From Neurospora tetrasperma FGSC 2508 (taxonomy: Eukaryota; Ascomycota; Sordariomycetes; Sordariales; Sordariaceae), in the NCBI RefSeq assembly GCF_000213175.1, contig NW_009799179.1, positions 5,097,276 through 5,161,275 on the forward strand: a stretch of 64,000 nt of DNA. Reading direction: 5' to 3'. The notes under the pieces were generated by a model, which saw only the letters and a list, made by a program, of their open reading frames with translations, was not told where the DNA came from and did not search any database. A program made the position numbers and the translations under genes. Shown in pieces: positions 33,495 to 43,711 of the stretch (the first letter of the stretch is position 1; every line of letters starts with the position of its first letter).

Positions 33495-34854
33495 CCTGAA
33501 ATAATATCTCTAACAAATGGTAAATCGATGTGAATTCAAGGTGAGTACGATTGTTGGACACTTACGCCCAAGTATGAAGGGAGGGCTTGTTGAATCGGCA
33601 GCCCGGCCCTGTGGATATGAGCCTCACAGAAACGCCGACGCTGAGAAGAAATTTGAAAGCGTGGATGGGGGGAAGGGGATGAAGAGGAGAGAGGGCAATG
33701 GGGAGGATGATGGAGTAATGGAAACAAAGGACTGGCTGGAAAAAAAAATTCTTTAGCATCGAACTACTGCCATACTTGCCGTTCAGTTTGTGATGGAAGG
33801 TGCACCAGATATCCCCCACCTGCCCGCCTTGCTCGTATTTCGTTTTATTAAGAAGGCACTGCACAGTCGCAGATGAGAGGAGAAGGAACTGAACGAAACG
33901 GACAAGAATGACCTGAACTTTGGTTCTAGCGACACAGTCACTTTGGAGAGGTCATTGCTACCCATCATTCTTGGTCGCGGATGTCAATGTAGAGGTAGTC
34001 AACGAACTAGATTATACCGACACATTATTGAGCTATTCCATCGCTATACGGTTTTAACTCGCGTTCCAATTGCATTTCTCACTACTTTTGGCCACGAGGC
34101 TGTGCCTAAAATGATCACCGCCGTTATCATATTGCAGCTCAGTTAAACAGCGTTAGTATGCATTATAAGTTCCGGGCTTCATGCCACTTGGGGGGGGCTA
34201 TTTGGCTGCGTGAAGCGCACAATCCATATAGGAAATCACACATGACAATGACTGTAACCTATGTGAGAGCCCATTCTTCTTGAACCTTCATAACCGCCTC
34301 AGCGGCTAGTATTTCACCAATTCCTCTTCCATCGAGTGTCAAAACAGCCTGACTCCTTCGTGACGCAAAAGCTACAACTGCGAAACACCGAGGTTAAACA
34401 TCCAATTGACATAGAGCCCGCAATGTAATGTCGCCCTTTGGGCCCAGACCAGTGGATAGAATCCCGACCACCGGGATTCTGAATTCCAAAGACGACTAAT
34501 CTATTCTGCTCACATCACACACAGCGCAGCGCCTGACCCCATACACTTTGCTTCCTTTCATTTCCAACTACTCATCGCTTGATCTTGTGCTCTGTGTTAT
34601 GTTTGTCAAAACCTACCATACACTACTGAGTATTTGTGAAAGAGGTCAACTAGGAAATATGAAAGAAAGGAATTGGGATGACCAACATGTGATTACATTA
34701 AACCAGCCAAGTTTTCAGAAACCCGCAAGGAACCCCATGCCAGATGCATAATGTATAACGAAAGATCAAGTGAAGAGAGACCAGCCAAGAAAAGATATAG
34801 CAATCCCCCGTTAGATTCCACAAGCCTTGAAGTGTCCACTGCCGCTATACAAGC
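33495..34854. other. intergenic region between the 2EXR paralogues
   Basis: These 1.36 kb hold a possible 5' exon of paralogue 1 (about 33563-33760) and a perfect 9-bp hairpin at 34458-34480. No independent gene is seen. Confidence 0.5.
34458..34480. repeat. 9-bp perfect hairpin
   Basis: AGAATCCCG at 34458-34466 and CGGGATTCT at 34472-34480 form a perfect stem with a 5-base loop. No U-run follows, and its role is unknown. Confidence 0.6.
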
Positions 34855-36216
34855 TTAGGGCAGGCAGGCCAGTAGGCCAATATGCGGAGGATACCTCGAG
34901 TAACTTGAATCGACTGATTCGTCGCTGTCGTAGAGATCTCCAAACATGCAAACCTCAAACCCTTTAATAAACCAATGGCACGATCCTTGGCTCATGGCTG
35001 AGTTTTCACCATCAATGCCCTCGGTGTAATACTCATCAAGATAACGACCGCCACTTTCAACAAACTCGCGATACACTTCTACAAACTGGCACCCATCACC
35101 TCCATGAAACACCCTCTGGCTGCTGTCCAGCCTTCCGATGGCTGCGGGTGTATTGTGCTTAGGCTTGAGTCGGTAGTCAATGAGCCAAATCGTTTTGATC
35201 TGCTCATGCTCGGAAAGGTTTGAAACGGCATTGAAGATAATGTCCATGATACCAACGGTACCGTTAGGCAACTTGAAGGACCCATCATTAAGCCACGTAG
35301 AGTCATTACGCCAAGTAGCGCCCTTTGTCAGCTCTTCGCCCCAGCTTGGATCGTACTCAATGGCAAAACCATTCCATCCGCAGAATCCAGGAAAGCCATA
35401 TTTCTCCGCCCCAAATGGAAACCCGTGTTCAAACGCCTGCCAGTAACCCTCATGAATATGTGGGGTCCAGCTCGAGGGCCGAATTATGATGAGATCCTGC
35501 ATTGGAAGCACAGTGACATAACGCGGGGAGGCCGGAGCCTGGCCTGTGGAATGGTCCGCTTTGTCCAGCTCGCTAGAGGATGGCGGCCAGGGCAATGGAG
35601 GTGATGACCAGAAAAATGCCGTTGCCGGTATCGGATGATATGAACGCTCTCCACCGTAGGGGTCAACGGGGGTGGGTGGCCTTTCGCGAGGCGAACGTGG
35701 AGGTCGAGGTGGAGAAGGAGACGAGTCGTCACTGCCAGGTGAAAGAGGAGGAGGAGGAGGCATATCAAAGTCCATACGATCTAAGAGCGTATCATTCCAA
35801 AGTTTCCAGTATGCTGGGTATGCCTTCCTTATCGGATCCCACTTCTGGTGGTTGAACGTATGTTCCATCACTGCCCGTGACTCTTTGCAGGCGGTCCAAA
35901 GTCCGCCATCGACCAAATACGTTGAGGGATTACCGTCGGGTCCGGACGATAAGGTCTTTGCCGGGACTGAAATGTGAATGAATTTCTCGCCGATGTCCAA
36001 AGGCGGACACGGACGCTCATGATGTAAAGGCACTGAAAGAATACGAGGGCATTGTATATCACATTCCTTTGCCGTAACATCTTTCGGCCCCCGCAGGTCC
36101 AAGCAAAAGATGTGGGCTCCAGGGCGGCCAAGTGGGCGGATAGACTGCTTCCAGATCTCATTGCGTAATTCCCAGGGTAGCCTCGGAAACGGGTGGAAGG
36201 TCGCCAGAGGGGACAT
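34855..36216 (-). CDS. 2EXR-domain protein (paralogue 2)
   Basis: A protein of 453 residues starts at the ATG at 36216 (MSPLATFHPFPRLPWELR). The 2EXR signature is in the first 25 residues, followed by the conserved GGLWTACKESRAVME block, a Pro/Ser/Arg-rich insert of about 60 residues, and the C-terminal region shared with paralogue 1 (IDYRLK, FVEVY, QGSCHW, GLLACL). The frame is open upstream to 36369 but has no ATG there. By comparison with paralogue 1, the TTTGTTAATACGTCAG stretch before the start could be an intron acceptor, so a short 5' exon is possible. The function is unknown; 2EXR proteins are numerous in Sordariomycetes. It lies in the same orientation as paralogue 1, 1.36 kb away. 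Confidence 0.75.
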   Translation of the reverse strand: MSPLATFHPFPRLPWELRNEIWKQSIRPLGRPGAHIFCLDLRGPKDVTAKECDIQCPRILSVPLHHERPCPPLDIGEKFIHISVPAKTLSSGPDGNPSTYLVDGGLWTACKESRAVMEHTFNHQKWDPIRKAYPAYWKLWNDTLLDRMDFDMPPPPPLSPGSDDSSPSPPRPPRSPRERPPTPVDPYGGERSYHPIPATAFFWSSPPLPWPPSSSELDKADHSTGQAPASPRYVTVLPMQDLIIIRPSSWTPHIHEGYWQAFEHGFPFGAEKYGFPGFCGWNGFAIEYDPSWGEELTKGATWRNDSTWLNDGSFKLPNGTVGIMDIIFNAVSNLSEHEQIKTIWLIDYRLKPKHNTPAAIGRLDSSQRVFHGGDGCQFVEVYREFVESGGRYLDEYYTEGIDGENSAMSQGSCHWFIKGFEVCMFGDLYDSDESVDSSYSRYPPHIGLLACLP

Positions 36217-37067
36217 GGCCGGCTGAGAGGGATCTGACGTATTAACAAACGGTGGCGTGAATCGACGTGACTTGAAAATGAACGGCAGCTGGGCTCTCAA
36301 GCGCAGGCATGGAATGGAGGTATGCTGGAATAGTTGGCTTCTTTGGAGTGAACCTCCAAAACGCTGCAAGACGGGTGAATCGAGGCGTGGATGGAGGGAG
36401 AGAGAATGACGAGAAGGGCGAAGGGCTCAATATCAGAAGAGTAAAACTTTTCACCACTGGCTGCATCGTCATTTGGAAAACGGAAGGTGCGGCCGGTTAA
36501 ACCTCACCTACCTCCACTACAATTGCATGATATTTCATGAATTGCAGTGGCCATTGAGGTACTCACTTTGTCAGAGTGCCGTTCCTTCCTCAGGGTTGGG
36601 ATCTCAAGGAAGGAACAGCCATGGCCCTTCTGCATCCAGTCAAGAGATATTCCCTTGATAGCAACAGGAAAGAGGGTATCCAACCCCTGAACCCACTGTC
36701 CTGACCGCCCTGGATATGCTCTCTTCCACTTTCCTTGCTGCCCATGGTTTGCTGAACAGGCGCGTTCGTTTTGATGTTGTCGTTTTCACTTTTTCGCCGC
36801 CCCTGACATTGCCTTTAACTTTACGTACGTCTGCCTTCATGATCATGTTGGTAGAACATCGTGTTGGTGACAAACCAGCTATCGAGGTATTATAAGTTGT
36901 TTCAAGACCGATGGTGATAGTGGAGACCACTCTGACCGTGCATTTGTCCAACCGTACATCCTAGGGTATCAAATCCGTTACATTGCTCTTCTCATTTCGA
37001 CGCTCGTCCATGTGAAAACTCGTGAAAAGGACAAGCCCGAGATGCCTGTCTGCCATAGACCGACACT
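36217..37067. other. intergenic region
   Basis: These 851 bases lie between two minus-strand genes and hold the promoter of paralogue 2 and the 3' end of the exosome gene. No gene is seen. Confidence 0.5.
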
Positions 37068-38141
37068 CTACTTCGACGCCTCCTTCACCTCCTGCCACCT
37101 CCCCTCAGCAACACCAATGAACCCCCTCATCAGCTCTCTTCCAATCACCGTACCGCCATGCTTCTCAATGCTCTTCACCTTCGTCTCTTCCCCACTGCAG
37201 TCCACCACCACGGTGACCGTCTCCTTGCACAAGCTCTCCTCCAACCTATCCGGATCCAGCAAGATCCAGTGCCTGCTTTTCCTCTCTGCCGAGGTGCCCG
37301 AATCCTCTCCATGCTCCTTCTCCAGGAACACCGTCGCAGTGCAGGCAACCGGCAGTCCACGCACACCTAGCGCCATCTTCGCCTCCTCGCTCCGCGAGCA
37401 CACCACCGCCTCGCGATCCGGATCCCACCGCGCCTGCGGCAGCTTCGTGTCGCGCAGCGCCGCCATGACAGCTGTCCAGGCTGCGTCGAAGGGGTTTCCG
37501 TCGAAGGAGACGAACAGTAGGTCGATGTAGAGGACCCAGTAGGCCTTGAGCTCCGGTTTCCTTTCCTCCTCTTCTTCTTCCTCTTCCTGTGCCTCATCCA
37601 CCTCCATCGCGCCCTCCTCCCTGGTCTCCTTAGGCGGAGTGTACCACACCCTCAAGCCCTTGGGATCCACTACTTTGCAGCTGTGCAGAAGCGAGTAGAT
37701 GCGCGTGCTGAGCGTCTGCGCCAGCGTCGTGGGTGGCACGCCGGGGAGGAACTGCGGCGCGCAGCCGGTGGCTAGCTCGATGTTGGGGACCAGGAGGTCG
37801 TAGTCCTTTAGCTCATCGACATCGGCGCTGTCGTCATTATCTTCTTCGCCGTATGAAAGCTCCCGCGGCCGGTACTGGGGGATGTTGGTGACGGGAAGGA
37901 TCTCGGCGCGCACGCCGCAGACGACCGTGGTGTCGCCGGTGCGGACGAGTGCGCTACCGTTGGCGTGGGCGAGCGAGGAGGTGTGGATGTGAACGGGGCG
38001 AGCCTCGTGCGGGGCGCGGCCGTTGGTACGGCAGGGGTTTTCGGGGTCGGTGAGGTTCGTGAGAAGGTACGGGTGAGGCGAGAGCTTGGCGAAGGTTGGT
38101 CGCGAGAAGCTCAGCGAGGGAGCTGGAACTGTAGCGGCCAT
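37068..38141 (-). CDS. rrp43: exosome complex subunit, RNase PH-like (Rrp43/EXOSC8)
   Basis: This is a non-catalytic ring subunit of the RNA exosome, which trims and degrades RNA in nucleus and cytoplasm. The single exon codes for 357 residues. The RNase PH-like fold is seen in CRTNGRAPHEARPVHIHT, the block GSALVRTGDTTVVCGVRAEI, DYDLLVPNIELATGC, and, after an acidic Glu-rich insert (a run of eight Glu), AYWVLYIDLLFVSFDGNPFD and the conserved AALRDTKLPQ. The C-terminal strand block contains HWILLDPDRLEE. The acidic insert between the two halves of the fold is longer than in animals. Rrp43 is preferred over Rrp42 and Rrp45 from the first two blocks, but I cannot run a comparison. The ATG at 38141 has a good context. 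Confidence 0.88.
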   Translation of the reverse strand: MAATVPAPSLSFSRPTFAKLSPHPYLLTNLTDPENPCRTNGRAPHEARPVHIHTSSLAHANGSALVRTGDTTVVCGVRAEILPVTNIPQYRPRELSYGEEDNDDSADVDELKDYDLLVPNIELATGCAPQFLPGVPPTTLAQTLSTRIYSLLHSCKVVDPKGLRVWYTPPKETREEGAMEVDEAQEEEEEEEERKPELKAYWVLYIDLLFVSFDGNPFDAAWTAVMAALRDTKLPQARWDPDREAVVCSRSEEAKMALGVRGLPVACTATVFLEKEHGEDSGTSAERKSRHWILLDPDRLEESLCKETVTVVVDCSGEETKVKSIEKHGGTVIGRELMRGFIGVAEGRWQEVKEASK

Positions 38142-38726
38142 TGTGACGGCTTGGTTTCTGATGTTTGGTGATTTGGGGTTGTTATGGTGCCTGATATGAT
38201 TCCGATTTGTTATATGTCAGATTCAACCGTTGTCGAGTTGCAAACTGGCTGTACCAAGCTTGAAGTGGTGTTGTTTGATGAAGGCTGCAAATTGTTTTGG
38301 AGGTTGTTGTTTGGGAAATTTCCTCCAACCTGAAAGGCTATCAGCCTTGGTGGGGTTTGTGGTTGCACGGCAGCTAGGATCGACCAATACACCCCCCTGT
38401 ACCAGGCTGCTTTGGGCAGCTGGATCCATGCAAAGCAAGTGCGCGCTGAGAAACCGCCTGACAGCCGCTGAATTAGCAACCTAGCGTGGCCTTTCAGGGC
38501 ACTTCTACTTCCTGCAGGTGTCACCCGCGGACATGGATCCAACATAGGCCAGTAAGTCCCCTCGGTCAGGTCGTTCCACTGCATCAGCTCCAACCAGTTT
38601 CTTTTTACCCGCACGATGAAACACGACAACTTATAATTCTTACAATCTGCAATCACATCCAGCATGTCATATATCCTACGTATCATATCATCATATACAA
38701 TGGTAGTTCCCTTGCGCCCAAGTTAT
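38142..38726. other. intergenic region
   Basis: These 585 bases lie between two minus-strand genes. No gene or repeat was recognised. Confidence 0.5.
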
Positions 38727-39992
38727 CTAACTCGATAACCAAAAACCTGCCGCCAAGCCCGCCACCTCTTTTCCCTTCGTCATAACGATCTCATGACCAC
38801 CATCCATTACAACAGCCTTAAATCCATCTTCTCCCAACACTGACGTGGCGTCGTGTATCAGTTCCTCCTTGACAATGACCGGATCCGTTGAGCCAAGAAT
38901 CAGCAAGACTTTTCCACCCAAAAGTCCCGGCAACGGTTCTGCCCCGGCTCCCTCATCGGCACCAGGAGAAGAAGTCTTTCGCCTAGCAGCCAAAAGCTGA
39001 CCGAGCTTTAGCCAGTCATCCCGCTGTTCGTAAATGGGCGCATGCCGAATGCTGCTCATAAAAGCCGTGAGGAATCCCTGCTGGTGCTGGACCTGCCAGG
39101 CCATCACCGAGGAAACTGTGCTATTGGGCCTGTGCGGCGAGAGAACCGCGTTGTCAAATGAGTCCCCGCCGCTGGCGTCGCTGTTTTTGTGATGCTTCTG
39201 GGTGGACTGTTCGCTGTTGCTGGTGGCGGCCACGACTTCGCTGGCCAGTTTGGCTTCAGATGTCGTTGTCGCTGGCTGGGGAGTGATCCGTCGGCGTATG
39301 AGCCACCGGAGCAGCCTCTCGGGAAGCAGGCCTTCGGAGTAAAGGATCCTGCTCCTTCGGCTCACGTGTTCAGACCGGATCAGTCCTGCGCTTGCCACGA
39401 GTACCAAGGACCGGATCATGTGCGAGTAGTATCTGGCGAACGAGACGGCGATGCCTCCGCCTAGGGAATAACCAATCATGTGGAATCCATTGTCGCCGGT
39501 CCAGGGCAGTTTTGAAGATGCCAAAGCCAGGAAGATCTGAGTCGAGTAAAGCCGGATGTCAAAGGGGATGTCTGTTGGAGTATCGGAATAACCGCGCCCG
39601 AAAAAGTCAAACAGCATGACTCTGTAACCTTTTTCCACGAGCGCCTCTCCAAGGATTCCCAAGCTCAAACATGGTGTGCTGATGCCGTGTAATAGAAGAA
39701 CCTTCTCGCCGTCTTCAGGCCCCCATTCGAACACCTTGATGATTCCATATGGGGTCTCAACGTCCCTTGCACCTGGTAGAGCATCTGGGGGGTATGGAAG
39801 TGAGGAGGTTTCTTCTTTGGGCAACTGTGGGAGGTGGGTGGCTCTTGGTGATGGGATTATTATTGGCTTCTTGGTCGAGTTTTGGCTCATCAGCATGCGG
39901 ACACTCAACCCCAGGGATACACCCACTGCCCCAAGAACGAGACAAGATGTAGTGACCTGAGGGCGGAGGTTAGAAGCCCAGGCCGTCATCAT
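38727..39992 (-). CDS. membrane-anchored alpha/beta hydrolase
   Basis: The single exon codes for 421 residues from the ATG at 39992; a TTG 30 codons upstream was not used. One hydrophobic segment at about 14-34 probably anchors it in a membrane, with the enzyme domain after it. The alpha/beta-hydrolase fold is clear: the oxyanion motif LLHGIS near residue 102, FDFFGRGYSD, the nucleophile elbow GYSLGG with Ser176, Asp370 in ILGSTDPVI and His400 in DGGHEIVM. A Ser/Asn-rich insert of about 60 residues lies in the lid region. The substrate is unknown; the family includes lipases, esterases and epoxide hydrolases, and the GRGYSD block favours an esterase or lipase type. Confidence 0.88.
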   Translation of the reverse strand: MMTAWASNLRPQVTTSCLVLGAVGVSLGLSVRMLMSQNSTKKPIIIPSPRATHLPQLPKEETSSLPYPPDALPGARDVETPYGIIKVFEWGPEDGEKVLLLHGISTPCLSLGILGEALVEKGYRVMLFDFFGRGYSDTPTDIPFDIRLYSTQIFLALASSKLPWTGDNGFHMIGYSLGGGIAVSFARYYSHMIRSLVLVASAGLIRSEHVSRRSRILYSEGLLPERLLRWLIRRRITPQPATTTSEAKLASEVVAATSNSEQSTQKHHKNSDASGGDSFDNAVLSPHRPNSTVSSVMAWQVQHQQGFLTAFMSSIRHAPIYEQRDDWLKLGQLLAARRKTSSPGADEGAGAEPLPGLLGGKVLLILGSTDPVIVKEELIHDATSVLGEDGFKAVVMDGGHEIVMTKGKEVAGLAAGFWLSS

Positions 39993-40518
39993 GGGGCTGC
40001 AAGAGTGTGCTTTTGAGATCCGACTCCGCTGAAAGTTGACCCGGAAGAACTCGTCGTTTGTCCCAAAATTAGAAGCTTTCAAAGGATGAGAAAGGGCTGT
40101 GAATGTGTGGCCTTCAGTGAGCGTCCTCGGGAAAGGATAGGATACTAAACCGTGAAGTCTACTTTTCGCGTTGAAGGAAGTGTTCTAGGGAAGTTTCGGA
40201 TGTCGATTTGTCCATCCGGTGAGGTTTTGTTAGATTAGTCATGGCATAAAAAGACTTCCATGAACCGATAGCCGATGAGAGTTGTGATCGTAGGAATGGT
40301 AGTGGCTGCCAAGGAAAAGCGGGTCGGTGTTGGTGTCGGCGGAGCGGGTCTTCAAGCAAAATGCGCCTACTGTAACTCTCCTCCCCATAGACGGAAATCC
40401 TCCGAACAACCAACCACAAGTTTGAAGTTGTTGTGATCCGTTCTCCCTGGCGCCAACATCATGACTTTGAATGAACATCACAAGTCAGCAGCAAGCTGAG
40501 GGAGATCAGCAGTCCTCC
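39993..40518. other. intergenic region
   Basis: These 526 bases lie between two minus-strand genes and hold the hydrolase promoter. Nothing else is seen. Confidence 0.5.
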
Positions 40519-40965
40519 TCAGGGTTCTGACTTCTCTCGTCGGTAGAGGCTCCTCAGTCTGGCAAGCTGTCGTCGTAGGACACCCTTCTCCTTCTCCCCG
40601 TCACTATCCGAAAGCTCCACGGAGAATGACGGCCGGCCGGAGCCGTTGGGGTCTTTGACCAGCTTCCGAGGAGATGGACGCTCGCCAGTCGAAGAGGAGC
40701 GTCTTTCGGCGGCACTCAACCACGTCCGGTGTGAGACGTCTTGTCCAGAAGTTGCAAAGCCTTGCATCCATCCGCTTGGTGTGGATTTGGTCCGGCGGTG
40801 TTCTGGCGGCTCCATTGCGCGCACCATGGGATCCAGCAGCGAGGAGTAAGCCGAATCATGGTGATTGTCTGAGGAATTGTGATGCTCTTGTTCTGAGAGA
40901 GGCATAGAGTCTGGAGGGCTCATCAGCTTCAGAGAGGTTGACCGGCGCCCAAAGATCCTGGGCAT
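40519..40965 (-). CDS. small Ser/Arg-rich protein of unknown function, 148 residues
   Basis: I do not recognise this protein. The frame is open upstream to 41301, but the sequence there looks like leader, and the ATG at 40965 (MPRIFGRRSTSLKL) is the likely start. It is rich in Ser, His, Arg and Pro with several possible basophilic phosphorylation sites (RRSTS, RRSSS) and ends in a basic helix (RRQLARLRSLYRREK). There is no signal peptide or membrane helix. It is probably a disordered regulatory protein or, less likely, not a gene. Confidence 0.45.
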   Translation of the reverse strand: MPRIFGRRSTSLKLMSPPDSMPLSEQEHHNSSDNHHDSAYSSLLDPMVRAMEPPEHRRTKSTPSGWMQGFATSGQDVSHRTWLSAAERRSSSTGERPSPRKLVKDPNGSGRPSFSVELSDSDGEKEKGVLRRQLARLRSLYRREKSEP

Positions 40966-42430
40966 CTTTGCGCTCCTGGGCTCGATGGATAAAATTGATA
41001 CAGCTTGACCGGATAGTATCGTCGATGAACAAGTTGTTTTTGTAATCTGGGCTCGATCTCCCTGTCTTACTGTGATATATGAGGCGAGGCGGGGTGGCAG
41101 CTGAGGGCGGAATAGAAAGGAGGGGTGATGATCTTTCTTTTTTCGTCTAACGAGGCGGAACAAAGGGTTTGTGGGGAATCTTGTGGTTGTCTCTTCCAAG
41201 TTTTCGCTCGGCACAGCCGGAATGCTTTGCACGCTCCTGAGGTAATCCAGCTCGATTACAACTGTTCTTGTGACGAAGTCGAGGTGATGTAGTCTCAGCA
41301 CATGCCGTGAGAGGAAAAAAAAAAAGAAGGAAAAAAAAGCGCCTCCATACTTACACTATATCATGGGGTACTTATGATCCACGCCCCCCAAAATTCGCCT
41401 TTTTTACGCGGGGCAGCTTCACGCGCCAAGGAGGTCTGGAGGTCGCCCAAAAATGATCTGCTCATCCCCTGACTTGCCTTTTTTGGGGGGTGTGAAGCCT
41501 GTCGAATGGAAAGCTGTGTTTCTGTCGTCGGCTTCTGATTCGATCACGGCTGGGTAGGCGCAATTGTACATTTGCGTGCATCGAACCCGTCTCTACGGCA
41601 TCCCATCACAGCTTGCACATTCGGTCAGGGGACAAAAGCGGTGCTACCGACCTGCTTCAGCTGTTCTAACTGGCTGCAGTCGTTGGATAGGAGCTGAGAA
41701 CAAATAAGACAGTTTGGGGATACGAGAACAGGCACTTGAATATGTCTTCTTGAGGGAAAGGTCTAGCTCCTTTCCTTGTCCAAAGTTATGGCAGCTTTGA
41801 AAGTTGGGAAGGTTGCAGCCTCTTTTGCGGACCAGTGCTGATGTTGTTTGCATCACTTTCCCTCAAACCTACCTAGATGCATACAAAAGCATCCAAACGC
41901 AGAACCATTTTTCAACTTGCGCTCTGATCGAGTCCCCAACTTCGCTGCCAGCTTGCTCGTCAAGGAACATGAACTGTGACAAGTAGGCCAGGGTGCCAAT
42001 CCAGTTGCCTGTTTGTGAGTTGTGATTTCTTCACATACAGTCACCAAGCGCCTGGTTGCACCCCCCTTTGGCCGTATCAACACAGTCTCAAAGCATCTCT
42101 GTTGCATAGCTGTTTGTCCTGAGATAGGGCGAAAGTTCGGCAAAGTTGCGGAGCTGTATTAAGTGTTTCCAAATCGCTTCTCTAAGGTGGTGGGCATTGC
42201 CTCAATGATAACTGCGATTCCTCATCTCAGAGTATAATATCATTAAAGACCTGTGAGCCTAGAATTTGGCGACTGAAGCGGTAACTTTCTCGATGAATTC
42301 AACAATCGTACCCATCCATCGGTTGCGTCGAAGGGGTTGCGGGTTTCATTATGCCACCACAGCGGGTTATATGTAGCGTCAAGGATGCTGGTGTCATAGA
42401 CATGCTTCACGGCTCCTCTCACTTCCCAGC
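40966..42430. other. intergenic region
   Basis: These 1.46 kb include A-rich tracts near 41313-41338 and a TACCTAGATG near-match of the palindrome at 41870. Short open frames on both strands are not convincing. Confidence 0.5.
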
Positions 42431-42976
42431 TCAAGAGTTGTTCTTGACGAGGGATGATACCGTCTCCTCGATTTGCTGGTCGGACAGACCTAGAAACCAT
42501 CTGGGTTAGTCATCGGCCCAGATAAGATGTAAAAGGACGCCATAACCTACCTTCCAACGACTGACTCTTCTCCTTACCGAACTCTGCAAAGACCGAGCAT
42601 TAGAACCAAAACCAAAGAGTAGAGCGTGATATCATATGGTCTGGATCCACCAACCGAATCTCGCATAGACCTTGGGTAGCGTGCCGGACGCATCTCGAAT
42701 CAAAACCGGTGTCGCCGGGTTATCCTTCTTCATGGCAGGGTAGTTTCGGAGGAGGAATGATCTGGATTCAAGAATTGAAGTTAATCTGGGGCTCATTCAT
42801 CTAATCAAATCAGCGGAGGCGGGTATTGCTCGAGTCATTCACGCTGCTGCGTTGACGGGAGACTCCATCCGTAGGGCTGGGATCATTCACCTTGTGGCAG
42901 CGCTGTGCTCGCCCGTCTGGCAGAACAGGAAGCGGACCTCCTTCAAGCCTTTGTTGAAAGCAAATCTGCCTGACAT
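42431..42976 (-). CDS. nuo10.5: NADH:ubiquinone oxidoreductase 10.5 kDa subunit (NDUFA2/B8 family)
   Basis: This is an accessory subunit of mitochondrial complex I with a thioredoxin-like L51/S25/CI-B8 fold. The gene is split into four small exons (42976-42891, 42761-42655, 42583-42551, 42489-42431) joined across introns of 129, 71 and 61 bp. All junctions keep phase and give 94 residues, the size of the Neurospora 10.5 kDa subunit. Conserved blocks are MSGRFAFNKGLKEVRFLFCQ, then TGEHSAATRSFLLRNYP, NPATPVLIRDASG-LPKVYARFEFGKEKSQSLEGL and a final helix. Exon 3 is only 33 bp. A single long frame never shows it, so it is easy to miss. It is head to head with the pyruvate carrier gene. Confidence 0.95.
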
Positions 42977-43711
42977 GGTTGCGATGAAGGCAATCTCAAA
43001 TTACAAAGGCGCAAGAATTGGCAGATGGGGGTATCGATTGAGTGGTCGTCGTTGTCCTATGGGCAGGGGCACCTTTGCGACAAGCAAGCAAGCGGGGGAG
43101 GTTGCCGACCAGAAGCTCCACCTGGGATTTGAGATGCACAATTACAGCCGCCTGGATAAGAAAGCTCTTTGCACAAAGGTTTCCATGAGGAGGGTGCACA
43201 AAGCCGAGCTTCCCCAACGGTGCACGAGCCACAAAATGCTGACAGACAGAAAGTCCATGTTATCTCCGCAGTCCTCAACAAGAGACAGCGGTTTCTTTGC
43301 CCAGGGCACGAAATGATGACTCGTCGAAAACCTTCAGCATCTTCACCTTAGAATATTGGTCAGAGAAGAAGTGCCGTGCAAAGATTTCAAAACCATCGCG
43401 CTCGTCAAGTTTGCACCATTTCAAGGTGCGTGCATGAGATTCTGTTATGTACCGATAAGATGGTCCGGGGCGGGCTGTTAACGAACAACATTGAATATGC
43501 CGCTTGCTCTGTACTGATACACAGTCCCTGACTAACTAAGTCGCCGACTCCGAAATTCAGATCGGACTTTGGGAGCTCCACTTTCAGCTCCAATCCACTT
43601 TCGCCCCGGCGCCCTAAGAAGTCCAAACCTCCTCCAAGTCGAGACTCAATTCGGACATTCCATCCCCAAACCATCCCACCTCGAGTCGAGTCGCAAGTCC
43701 CCTCCGGCACA
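42977..43711. promoter_or_regulatory. shared divergent promoter, nuo10.5 / MPC
   Basis: These 735 bp lie between the start codons of two divergent nuclear genes for mitochondrial inner-membrane proteins. Both promoters must be here. No specific binding site was recognised. Confidence 0.55.

Noticed and set aside
34458-34480. Hairpin considered as part of a tRNA or 5S gene
   Set aside because: There are no cloverleaf arms, no B-box-like sequence and no 5S match around it.
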